Of a stretch of DNA of 64,000 bases, positions 46,389 through 55,035 are shown in pieces. Made by a program: the position numbers and the translations under genes. The DNA lies in assembly GCA_036924285.1 (NCBI GenBank), contig JAYKYS010000004.1:22476001-22540000 (forward strand), in the 5' to 3' direction. The stretch is from Asterella californica (taxonomy: Eukaryota; Streptophyta; Marchantiopsida; Marchantiales; Aytoniaceae). The notes beneath the pieces were generated by a model. It made no database searches and was not told the DNA's origin. It saw only the letters and a list, made by a program, of their open reading frames with translations. The stretch's first letter is position 1, and every line of letters starts with the position of its first letter.

Positions 46389-47300
46389 ATAGTTCTTGGT
46401 GTCCTACAAGGATGCGTGCAAGTACTTATGGACTTGTATAAAGTAGTAGGAGACCTTCTCGCACGTCCCTAGAGGAGTGGTAGGACGACCTCACAGTATT
46501 AGGGGGAAGCTATAGTTGTGGTAGTGTTTGCCTACACCGTAGAGGCCCGTATGGAGGCAATTGGTGGCAGTTGTCTTGGGTGAGTTAGTAGAGCTACCAC
46601 GTGGATGTTTTTGGAGCTACTAGAGGTGTGGACATCTAGTTAGTGACCTCCAGTGTCAGTTACGACTGTTGGTGACCATATATTGTGCATGTGGTCACCG
46701 ACAAGGAGTCGTCAGTCCGGGTGGGGCTGGGTTTCTCTTTATGTGAATGTTTGAGTGTGGAGGGTTATCGTTTGGACTTCTTGTGGTTGGAACCCCTCCA
46801 TACTCTACTTCCTGTTTGTGCGCCGCGTTTGCTTGTGTTGGCGCTTGATTTCCGGAGTGAGTTCACTTCAGTGTGCTGTCGGTAGTGAGGCTGGAGTTGC
46901 GGATCAGTCAGACTACCTTTGTCTCTCTCACGGTGCGGTTGGAGTGACGACCAACAGACCGTGAGAGGCTGCCTGTGGTGATGGCAGGTACAGGTTGCCC
47001 TTACCTTGACCGTCCTAGTAGGAGATAGCTGAGCTCAGTAGGAGCGGGATTAGGCAAGTGGTGGTTACGGTGGTGACGGAGATTGCGACATTTCGGTTGG
47101 GGAGTGGTTAGCGGGATTCTCTCATCACGGAGTTCTCGGGAGGTCCTGGTGGGGACTTCTCGGACAGTGGGTATACACGGAGTGGGGTGAGGTACCAACT
47201 ACCTACACCATTGCCGTCGGTTGTTCCAGAGGACGAGTCAGACGTAGACAGCGCGTTTTCTGGTGGTGAGTCTAGTGTCGCAACACCGTTGTTGTGGGAC

Positions 47301-48551
47301 ATGGACGAGATCTATGGGACCACGAAGGGGCCTCGACGTTACTCGGGTACAGTTGGTACCATTGAGCTGGATGACTTCATCCAGGAGTTCGACAGTTGGT
47401 GCGATCTGCAGCAGATGCGGAACCCACAGCTGTTTACACCCTTCATGGCGTGGAAGGGTTTGTTCCAGCACTTGGAGGGACCGCCGATGGACGATTATCA
47501 TGAGTTCAGGCGAGATTACAGTGTTGAGATCGAGTTGTGGAGACAACATTGGTCTCCCAACTACGTTTCTATCACTACTGGTGCAATTTCGGGAGGCGTA
47601 GCACCTGCGAGTTCGGGTGCCAGTAGCAGTGGTACAGCCGCAGGTGGCGGAGTACCTACTACCAGCGGTGCGTCCACAGGTAGTGGAGCGGGTGGTAGTG
47701 TGAACGAGATACCACCAGGGTTTAACCCTGTGGTTCAGTTCTTCCAATGTTTGAGGAAGAACTATCAGGGTGTGCGGACCGACAAGTTGAGGAGTCTACA
47801 GGACTTCCAGCGGAAGACTGGAGAGAGCCTACGCAAGGCGTTTACTCGCATGAGGCGGTTGATCAGCGTTACCCAAGGGGTGACGGAAGCACATGCAGTC
47901 CAGTTCTGGTATGGGATACTAGATCGGGAGCTGCGTAGGAGAGTCAGAGATGCTACTCTTCTTAGAGATACCGCTCCGACGTTGGCGGTTGTCTTTAGTC
48001 TGGCTGAGCGGATTGAGCTCAACATGGTGGAGGAGAGGGTGGTGGTTGCTAGGTTCAGCAAGGAGACACCACATGGAGCGACCACCTCTTCTCGAGGATC
48101 ACAGGCTACGCAACAGCGTGGTGGTGGTGGTGGTAAGGATCGTGCGGAGCAGTCACGATCTCAGGGAGGTGTTGGAGGATCTGGTGGGCAGAAGCCCATG
48201 CCGTCCTTCTCTAGTCAGCAGCAAGCAGGTCCTTGCTGGACGTGTGATGGTCCTCATCAGCAGAGGGACTGTCCACAGAGGAGAGGTTATGAGACGTCAG
48301 GGACATCAGGGACGTCTCAAGCAGTACCCAGGCAATGTGAGCATTGCGGACGACCTGGTCACAGTAGTGACCGTTGTTTTGATCTCCATCCCGAGTTGCG
48401 GCAAGAGAAGGCTGATCGTGGACGAGGCGGAGGAGCTCAGGGAGGCCGTGGTGGTCGAGCTGGAGGTAGAGGTCCAGCACCTGGGAGAGGACCGGTCGGT
48501 CCACCGCCTGCTACGACGTCAAAAGCAGGTATGGCTGCTCGGATTGAGTAG
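47301..48551 (+). CDS. gag: Gag of the DNMT gypsy element
   Basis: The first ATG in the frame is 47301; the frame opens at 47112 after a TAG. It gives 416 residues to TAG 48549-48551. The N-terminal half carries a Gag-type helical region (DDFIQEFDSWCDLQQM, FMAWKGLFQHLEG, then FFQCLRKNYQG...RSLQDFQRKTGESLRKAFTRMRRLI). These halves are separated by a Gly/Ser/Ala-rich linker. Two zinc knuckles follow: CWTCDGPHQQRDC (CX2CX3HX4C, 48234-48272) and CEHCGRPGHSSDRC (CX2CX4HX4C, 48336-48377). An RG-rich basic tail binds nucleic acid. The stop is followed in the same frame by pol, so Gag-Pol would need readthrough or lost its sense codon. Confidence 0.85.
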   Translation: MDEIYGTTKGPRRYSGTVGTIELDDFIQEFDSWCDLQQMRNPQLFTPFMAWKGLFQHLEGPPMDDYHEFRRDYSVEIELWRQHWSPNYVSITTGAISGGVAPASSGASSSGTAAGGGVPTTSGASTGSGAGGSVNEIPPGFNPVVQFFQCLRKNYQGVRTDKLRSLQDFQRKTGESLRKAFTRMRRLISVTQGVTEAHAVQFWYGILDRELRRRVRDATLLRDTAPTLAVVFSLAERIELNMVEERVVVARFSKETPHGATTSSRGSQATQQRGGGGGKDRAEQSRSQGGVGGSGGQKPMPSFSSQQQAGPCWTCDGPHQQRDCPQRRGYETSGTSGTSQAVPRQCEHCGRPGHSSDRCFDLHPELRQEKADRGRGGGAQGGRGGRAGGRGPAPGRGPVGPPPATTSKAGMAARIE

Positions 48552-51224
48552 TTGGAGCAGAGGATAGCTAGTATGGCTATGGCCCAGCGGAGATCAGGTG
48601 GAACAGAGGCTTCCACATCTTATGGAGGAGAAGGAGGTGACTTCGACTTCATGGTTGGTGTGGCGCAGATTGAGACATCTGCGGCAGTGACTAGAGGTGC
48701 AGTACGTGTCTCTGAGCCACGAGGTGCGTCAGTGGAGTTGGATCCACAACGCGGGGAGGCTGGTAGACAAGCCAGGCTTCCCCAATCGTTCATGTTATCG
48801 GAGGCGTTGAGGACCACATCTATGGTTCCTAAACGACCTACCGATGGTGCAGTAGAGTTGGAGGCATCGACATCCAGGAGTGGGTGTGATGTGAGTCCAC
48901 CTTCGACGTCTGTGGATGCGACGTCGAACCCGATGTTGGGGGCGGCTACAGCACTTTTGCGAGCCCCACTATTCTCAGCCACGGATATGAGGGCATTGGG
49001 AGTCAACTTGGCTCCTGTGTTCCAGTTGGCGGCCACGCTCAGTGAGAGCGAGGATGTAGTTACCTCTAGTGCTGAAGTAGTTCAGCGAGAGGCGGTAGAC
49101 GTGTCCATGGAGTCGAGGATCATGACAGCTACCAGTGGTACTTGGCAAGCGGCGGCTGCTAGGTTAGATGAGTTACCAGCTAGGCCGGCGATTGACCGTG
49201 CTAGTTTGGCACCAGGTGTGGTGTTGTTGGACAACAGAAGTGGTATCTTCTGTTTGGTGGCACCTTCAGGGAAAGTGTATCGACCCCAGAAGGTCTTGTT
49301 AGACTCTGGAGCCCAACCGTTGATGTTGGGAAAGGCGGCGTGTATTGGTTTGGGTCTGAAGAAGTCCGAGATAGAGAGATGTCCATTCCAGTTGCAGACA
49401 TCTCAAGGGGGATCAGGAGGTACGGCTCTGCACATGACACATGAGATGTTGACGGTGAGAGTTCGGCCAGATCACCCCACGGATGGCTCTATGGTGAGGG
49501 CCAAGACCATCGTTACAGCCGCAGAGTCTTATGATGTATTGGTGGGAGGTGCTGTGTTGTACCCTATGGGGTTCGTGATCGACTATTGGGCGAAGACAGC
49601 ATCTTACAGACCAGGTTGGCAGTCCGGTGAGGGACGAGTGAGCCGCTTACCAGTGCGGTTCAGTGCTAGAGTTGGGACGACGGAGCCTACACCAGGGACG
49701 ATGGCATCCGTTGCAGGGTTCAGTTCGGTCATCACTTGGCCGGGCGAGTTGTTGGAGGGCAATGCCCATGCGGAGGATACTCCGATCTATGAGGAGGTGG
49801 AGGACATGCCTAGCATGTCTACGTTAGTACCATCTGCCTTGGATGTTCCACTCTGGAGTTCGAGTGGAGAGTTGCAGCAGTATGCTTATCAGTTGGTGCA
49901 GCAGGCTTGGAGTGAAGCTTTTGTACCACCAGTAGAGGAACAAAGGGTTGTTCTTGCTACTGGCCCTGTGACCTTATCACCGTTGGATACGACTCCCATT
50001 GTGTGGCAGTATCCAGAGGAAGGTGTATGTGTGCTGGAGCTGTTTGGAGGGATCAGCACAGGTTTGGCTGCGGTATTGCAGGCAGGTATACAAGTACAGC
50101 GATACTTGTATGTGGAGAGAGATGAGATTGCGAGACGCATCTCATTGCGACATGTGGCATGTTTGGTGCAGAGATATCCTGAGTTGTTGCCCATATCAGC
50201 TGTTAGAGGATACCAGCAAGCATTACCGTCGGATATTTCGCTGCTGGGGGCGCAGGATCTCACGTTTGTGGGCATCATTCACTTGGTGATAGCCGGATGG
50301 CCATGTCAAGGTCACACGCGTGCAGGGAGAGGTCAGGGTTTACATGACCCGCGATCTAGGATGTTCTGGGAGATGTTACGGATCCTACGACATCTCCAGA
50401 TGCATCAGGTGGATTCTCCAGCGTACATCTTGGAGAACGTTCCTTTGTTGGGTGATGCTCGTACACAGATGATGGCGAGTGTGCACCAAGTGCGGTCTTG
50501 GGTTGGACCAGCAGTGTTGTTGGATGCAGCGAGAGTGGGATCTCGTGCACATCGTCCACGGTTGTGGTGGACGAACTTGTTACCGAGAGAGGTGCTTAAG
50601 CGCGCACACGATGGAGTGAGACGACCAGCGCACCTCACGGTTGATAGCATCTTGGATGCAGGACGACGATCTCAAGTAGTGAGAGTCGTCGATAGGTCAC
50701 CCATGGCAGTGGTGAACCTAGTGGGACGGCCCATGGTAGCATTACCCACATTGGTAAGCTTTCCAGCGTCACATGCTTACAGAGATGGAGGACCTGGGCT
50801 TGTGTGGGATGCTCAATTACGGCAGTTGGTGGAGCCCAATGCCGATGAGAGAGAGCGAGCGATGGGTTTCACTACGGGTACGACGGCAGTAGCTTCGGTG
50901 TCGGAGGCTTCACGTCGTCAAGTATTGGGTCAAGCAATGGACTTGAATTGCTTGACATGGATTGTTAGCCTTGGATTGGCTGAGCAGCGTCGGATGCGAT
51001 CGACGGGTGTTACTGCTCGAGCACTCTTGAGCTCTTTGCCTACCGGGTCGGTGGAGGCAAAGGCTGGGGGCGAGGCACGTGGAGTTCGTCATCCTTGGAC
51101 ATCATGGGATGTCATAGGAGAGAGTGTGGAGTTTGCAGCTAGAATTGCAGAAGTTTTACACACAGTAGCGGTGGAGGTTGTTGGTGGTGAGCAGAAGGAA
51201 ACTGCTCCAGAGGCTGCAAGATAG
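48552..51224 (+). CDS. Protease-DNA methyltransferase section of the polyprotein
   Basis: 890 codons between two TAGs, in frame with Gag and with RT. Residues 1-220 are a low-complexity linker. Residues ~240-345 are a retropepsin with DSGAQ (251-255) and VLVGGAVLYPMG. Residues 491-806 are a complete C5-cytosine methyltransferase. It would be released from Gag-Pol by the protease. No ATG starts this section, since the first Met is at residue 8, so it is expected to be made as a Gag fusion or by internal initiation. The C-terminus after residue 810 is linker leading to RT. Confidence 0.85.
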   Translation: MEQRIASMAMAQRRSGGTEASTSYGGEGGDFDFMVGVAQIETSAAVTRGAVRVSEPRGASVELDPQRGEAGRQARLPQSFMLSEALRTTSMVPKRPTDGAVELEASTSRSGCDVSPPSTSVDATSNPMLGAATALLRAPLFSATDMRALGVNLAPVFQLAATLSESEDVVTSSAEVVQREAVDVSMESRIMTATSGTWQAAAARLDELPARPAIDRASLAPGVVLLDNRSGIFCLVAPSGKVYRPQKVLLDSGAQPLMLGKAACIGLGLKKSEIERCPFQLQTSQGGSGGTALHMTHEMLTVRVRPDHPTDGSMVRAKTIVTAAESYDVLVGGAVLYPMGFVIDYWAKTASYRPGWQSGEGRVSRLPVRFSARVGTTEPTPGTMASVAGFSSVITWPGELLEGNAHAEDTPIYEEVEDMPSMSTLVPSALDVPLWSSSGELQQYAYQLVQQAWSEAFVPPVEEQRVVLATGPVTLSPLDTTPIVWQYPEEGVCVLELFGGISTGLAAVLQAGIQVQRYLYVERDEIARRISLRHVACLVQRYPELLPISAVRGYQQALPSDISLLGAQDLTFVGIIHLVIAGWPCQGHTRAGRGQGLHDPRSRMFWEMLRILRHLQMHQVDSPAYILENVPLLGDARTQMMASVHQVRSWVGPAVLLDAARVGSRAHRPRLWWTNLLPREVLKRAHDGVRRPAHLTVDSILDAGRRSQVVRVVDRSPMAVVNLVGRPMVALPTLVSFPASHAYRDGGPGLVWDAQLRQLVEPNADERERAMGFTTGTTAVASVSEASRRQVLGQAMDLNCLTWIVSLGLAEQRRMRSTGVTARALLSSLPTGSVEAKAGGEARGVRHPWTSWDVIGESVEFAARIAEVLHTVAVEVVGGEQKETAPEAAR
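49224..49601 (+). CDS. Retroviral-type aspartic protease domain
   Basis: Active-site triad LLDSGAQ at 49299-49319 (Asp at residue 251 of this section), followed by hydrophobic beta segments and the second signature YDVLVGGAVLYPMGFVIDYW (residues 327-346). One half-dimer, as usual for retropepsins. It processes the polyprotein. Confidence 0.75.
50022..50969 (+). CDS. C5-cytosine DNA methyltransferase domain
   Basis: All key motifs are in canonical order (numbering of the 890-residue section). I: ELFGGISTGL (496-505), binding SAM. II: YVERDE. IV: GWPCQGHTR with catalytic Cys585 (codon at 50304). VI: ILENVP (Glu628). VIII: AHRPRLWW (R668, R670). A short target-recognition region (~675-765) follows. 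IX: RERAMGF. X: SRRQVLGQAMD. The spacing FGGISTGL...GIQVQRYLYVERDE recalls the DNMT3/DRM-like de novo group more than DNMT1/CMT. No stop falls inside the domain. It is predicted to methylate cytosine in DNA, perhaps the element's own cDNA. From memory, DNMT-bearing gypsy elements are described from charophytes, and other DNMT retroelements from Symbiodinium. Confidence 0.92.
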
Positions 51225-52850
51225 CAGTCAACGACTTCGTCTTCTACCTCTAGCATGGTGACAGAGGATACTTGGGAGCCAGAGATTGGACCCAAGCTTA
51301 TAAGAGAGGAGAGACGAAGAGTCCAAAGATTCCTGAAGAGCTACAGGAATTGTTTTGCCTTCAGTATGAAGGATTTGGGTACCTTGAAAGGACCTGGTAT
51401 ACGGATCGACTTGGCTAATGACACGCCAATCTTTCGACGTCCTTACAGGTACAGTGACATGGAGAGAGCCTTGATCCAGAGTCGGACTCAAGACTTGTTG
51501 GAGGCTGGGTTGGTGAAGATGTCGCATGGAGAGTATGCATCTGCCACAGTTATGCCAGCCAAGAAGGATATGTATGGCAACTACACAGATAGACGGATGT
51601 GTGGGGACTATCGTCCTATCAATCGGCAGACGAAGTCCGATAAGTATGCCATGCCGACACCTGAGGAGATCTTTGATGCAGTGGGGCATGTGAAGATCTT
51701 CAGTACTTTGGATCTTCGAGCAGGGTATCATCAGTTGCCAGTGAGAGAAGAAGATAAGTCCAAGACAGCATTCTGAGGAATTGACTCTCACGGCAAGGAT
51801 TGTTTGTATCAGTGGCGGTTCTTACCATTTGGGTTGAAGAACGCCCCTGCTGAGTTCCAAAGGGTGATGGACAGAATCCTAGCAGGATTGGATTTTGTCA
51901 GATGTTATATCGACGACATCTTAGTCTATAGTGCTACAGTGGAGGAGCACGAGAGACACTTACGGGATGTGTTTGAGCGGTTGAGAGCTCATGGGTTGAA
52001 GTTACACCCTAGGAAGTGTAAGTTCTTCCAGGAGTTGGTAGAGTATCTGGGCCACACCATCTATCTAGGTGGATTGGGTGTTCAACAGACAAAGGTTGAG
52101 GCTATTGCACGTATCCCGCGTCCCACAGATGTGAGTCGAGTTCGGACATTTGTTGGTTTGGCGAACTTTTATCGTCGGTACGTGAAGGGATTTAGTGCAA
52201 TTGCGAAGCCGTTGATCAAGCTGATGAAGGTGGACCAGGAGTGGCAGTGGGGAGATGAGCAGGAGCGAGCTTTTGTAGAGCTCAAGGATAGGTTGACATC
52301 TGCTCCCATCTTGAGGAGACCCGTTAGGGGGCGTCCTTTCCAACTGCACACCGATTGGAGTATGTTGGGACTTGGAGCAGTGCTGACTCAGCATGATGAT
52401 GAGAAAAAGGAGTTCGTGGTGGCGTATGCCAGTCGCTCCAACAATTCAGCGGAGGCGAGGTATAGTTCGTATGAGGGAGAGTGTTTGGCGACAGTGTGGG
52501 CTGTTGCACACTTTCGATGTTATCTATTTGGGAACCCCTTTACTCTCATCACTGATCACCAGCCACTCAAGTGGTTGATGGAGTCCGACAAGCTTACAGG
52601 GAAGCTTGCACGATGGGCTCTGATCTTACAGGAGTATGACTTCCAGGTAGTACATAGACCTGGAGTTGCAAACCTAGATGCCGACGGGTTGAGTCGCAAC
52701 CCGTGCACGAGTCAGCAGGATCAGACTGGGGCTCGCTGGCATGACGAGGTTGATGAGGAGATAGTGCCAGGGTGGCATGCATCTGCCTTTCTTTGTGTGT
52801 TGGCCATGAACTCTAGTATGGAGGACCAAGTCGTATTTTTCTCTGGTTAG
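51225..52850 (+). pseudogene. Reverse transcriptase and RNase H of the DNMT gypsy element
   Basis: In frame with the preceding section; an in-frame TGA (51774-51776) sits inside conserved RT text KTAF-stop-GIDSHGKDCLYQWRFLPFGLKNAPAEF. RT motifs: YRPINRQTKSDKYAMPTPEE, FSTLDLRAGYHQLPV, FLPFGLKNAPAEFQRVMD, active site CYIDDILVYS, LHPRKCKFF and LGHTI. The connection is FVGLANFYRRYVKGFS. RNase H acids lie in LHTDWSMLGLG, YEGECLATVWAV, LITDHQPLKW and NLDADGLSR. TAG 52848-52850 falls in the linker before integrase. The TGA is most simply a CGA codon (Arg) after C-to-T change. Confidence 0.85.
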
Positions 52851-54350
52851 AGAGTAGATGATGAGTCTCCAGATCCTGAGGGTGGAGATGGTGTTTCAGA
52901 CCAGCGAGATATCCATGATGATGTGACCGTGATGAAGTATCTACGTACTGGTGTGGTAGTAGGCACAGTAAGTGCCAAGGAGCGAGATCGTGTCCTCCAA
53001 CGAGCGAAGAGATTTCGACGAGAAGGACGACATGTACTTCGAGTGTGGGGTGATGGGAGGGTACGGATAGTGCCACATCCATCCCAGAGGGCACAGTTAG
53101 TACGACATGCCCATGAGGAGTTGGGACATTTTGGAGTGAAGCGTACGCATAGCTTACTCCAAGGACATTATTGGTGGCGTGGTATGCACATCGATGTGCA
53201 ACAGTTTGTCGCACGATGTGTGGTTTGTGATCGAGTACGAGCATCGTTTAATGCTCCTACTCCACAGTTACACCCCTTATCGATTATGGGGTTGGGTTAC
53301 CGTTGGAGTTTGGATTTTACGGGACACTTACCGTTGACCGTACGTCACCACCGGTATGTGTTGGTGATGGTGGAGCACTTCTCCAAGTGGATTGAGTTGG
53401 TGGCATTACCAGACAAGGCGAGTGAAGGGACGGCGTACGCGTTCTTAGATCGAGTGCTGAGTCGTTTTGGAGCACCAGCTGAAGTGCTGACAGACCAAGG
53501 TACAGAGTTCCTTGGTGAGTTTCAGGCCTTGTGTGATCAGGCGCTGATTGATCATCGGACTACATCTCGAGATCATCCTGAGGCGGATGGTTTGGCGGAG
53601 AGGGTAGTTCAGACGGTGAAGAGAGGATTGCGCAAGTATGGCTTGCAGAAGGGCCACTTGGGAGACTGGGATGTGCAGTTACCATGGTTGGCTATGGGCT
53701 ACCGTTTTAGCCGACAAGCGTCTTTGGCTTCCTTCTCACCGTGTTTCTTATTGTATGGCCGAGATCCAGATCTACCTTCGGCCATTCGTCGTGATTCTGC
53801 TGAGGTGCTGGACCTTGATGACCCGGATATGTGAGTGAGAGCATGTTCTCAACGAGCAGAGACATTTCGGAGAGTTATGCCTATGGCTTTTGAGAACCTA
53901 GCGATTTCTCAGCATAGAGACACGTTGCGGTATGCGACTATCCGAGGAGGAGGTTATCGGTCGTCGATTCGCAGGTTTCATCCTGGCGATTATATCTATC
54001 TACAGCAGACTGCACCGACGACGTTGGACGTGACCGCAGGGCGCACTATTTTACGAGTGCGTGAGGTGTTACCTTCTGGAGTACTCATGTTAGAGGGTCG
54101 TGATGGTGTTGTGTGGAAGGACCATGTGCGTAATTGCGCGCCATGTCATCTTCCCAACATTGATGGTACCGTTGACCCAAGCTTAGCAGTTGTACGCGCG
54201 GGCTTGAGGTGTATGTTGTGTGGGTCTGCTGGTGGAGCAGCCCGTATGTTGGTGTGTGATGGTTGTTCGAGAGGTTGGCACATGTCATGTTTGACTCCAC
54301 CTCTTAGTGTAGTTCCTACTGGACGGTGGGTTTGTCCTCGATGTATATAG
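52851..54350 (+). pseudogene. Integrase with C-terminal PHD finger
   Basis: In frame with RT. Zinc-binding HHCC: HAHEELGHFGVKRTH...CVVC (53107-53240). Catalytic core: WSLDFTGH, LTDQGTEF and HPEADGLAERV, about 35 residues apart. One TGA (53832-53834) interrupts the usual segment before RAETFRRVM. Then comes a C-terminal beta-barrel-like region (FHPGDYIYLQQ...ILRVREVLPSGVLMLEGRDG) and NCAPCHLPNIDGTVDP, ending in a PHD finger and TAG. In many plant gypsy elements a chromodomain occupies this place and directs integration; here the PHD finger may do so. Confidence 0.85.
54210..54344 (+). CDS. PHD finger (C4HC3) at the polyprotein C-terminus
   Basis: Cysteine/histidine spacing is C-x2-C-x11-C-x2-C-x4-H-x2-C-x14-C-x2-C, with the family signature MLVCDGCSRGWHMSCLTPPL and GRWVCPRC. 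All eight zinc ligands are intact. PHD fingers of this type usually read the histone H3 tail; the ligand here is unknown. The protein ends two codons later. Confidence 0.9.
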
Positions 54351-54520
54351 CGGAGATAGTCGATTAGATCTTTGCGTGGTATGGATTGCAGACAGGCGAC
54401 TAACGATGGGGCAATGTAGCACCCGGCCTCCTGATCCTTGCACCCATGAAGGTGTGTATCACGTAGTTGGGATATGGAGCTATCTGGAGTTAGAGGGACC
54501 TAACCGTCAGTTAGGGGGGC
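54351..54520 (+). other. 3' untranslated region and purine tract
   Basis: No ORF. A purine-rich stretch (TTAGGGGGG, 54511-54519) lies just before block A and looks like a polypurine tract. This supports block A rather than B as the U3 start. Confidence 0.5.
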
Positions 54521-54629
54521 GATTGTGGTACACTTGTGTATGTGTATGACATCGTCCATGTGTTATGTGTATGTGTGGTGTACCTCTGACAGCGATGTAT
54601 GTTGTGTAGCGATGTGTATGCGCACGACA
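54521..54629 (+). repeat. Block A, inner copy (109 bp)
   Basis: Appears identical to 54923-55031. TGT-rich, starting gattgtggtacac and ending cgcacgaca. Two bases (gc) separate it from block B, forming the palindrome GACAGCTGTC at the joint. Confidence 0.9.
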
Positions 54630-54631
54630 GC

Positions 54632-55031
54632 TGTCACGTCAGTTTGGCCCCCTCGGCTAGGTTGATCGAGTGCGAAGTGGCACATCCCGGTAAGGCCGTT
54701 AGTGCCGTTAGGGCGAGTTGGGGAGAGCCCACTAGGGGTAAACTTCGCAGGTAGGGCTTGGAGGCCTTAGTTCTTTGAGTTGAGCCTTCAAGCTCCAGGC
54801 TATGGTGGATAGTCTAGTTGAGTGTAACCCGGATTCTCTTCGCATTTAGAGTGGGTTTGGCTTGACCGTTTGTGAGTAATCCTTGTTGTGGTGTTGGAGA
54901 TGGTAATCTCTGTATTCGGATTGATTGTGGTACACTTGTGTATGTGTATGACATCGTCCATGTGTTATGTGTATGTGTGGTGTACCTCTGACAGCGATGT
55001 ATGTTGTGTAGCGATGTGTATGCGCACGACA
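54632..55031 (+). repeat. Right terminal repeat (blocks B + A, 400 bp)
   Basis: B (54632-54922) matches the left terminus; A (54923-55031) matches 54521-54629. Ends CGCACGACA followed by the target duplication CTCT. Confidence 0.85.
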
Positions 55032-55035
55032 CTCT
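55032..55035 (+). repeat. Target duplication CTCT (right)
   Basis: Pairs with 44963-44966. Confidence 0.75.

Larger units (their letters stand above)
45258..47300 (+). other. Leader of the DNMT gypsy element
   Basis: About 2 kb without a convincing ORF upstream of gag. It contains two ttacgtcagattttgg copies (near 45700 and 45840), a 79/70-bp tandem duplication, an 8-bp minisatellite and a tRNA/5S-like antisense segment. The gag frame is closed upstream by TAG at 47109-47111. Confidence 0.55.
44967..55031 (+). mobile_element. Ty3/gypsy retrotransposon with captured DNA methyltransferase and PHD finger
   Basis: 10,065 bp with TG...CA ends and CTCT target duplications, nested in copia element 2. 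Internal order is a ~2-kb GC-rich leader with tandem repeats, one reading frame (47301-54350) for Gag-PR-DNMT-RT-RH-IN-PHD, and a short 3' untranslated region with a purine tract at 54512-54519. Five in-frame stops and no frameshift. Terminal blocks are arranged B-internal-A-B-A. No clear tRNA primer site was found after the left B block. The low divergence between B copies suggests recent insertion. Confidence 0.9.

Noticed and set aside
47301..54350. Reassignment of UAG/UGA to sense codons
   Set aside because: The host dehydrogenase and the orphan gene end in TGA at the expected place, so UGA is a stop here. UAG reassignment has no independent support.
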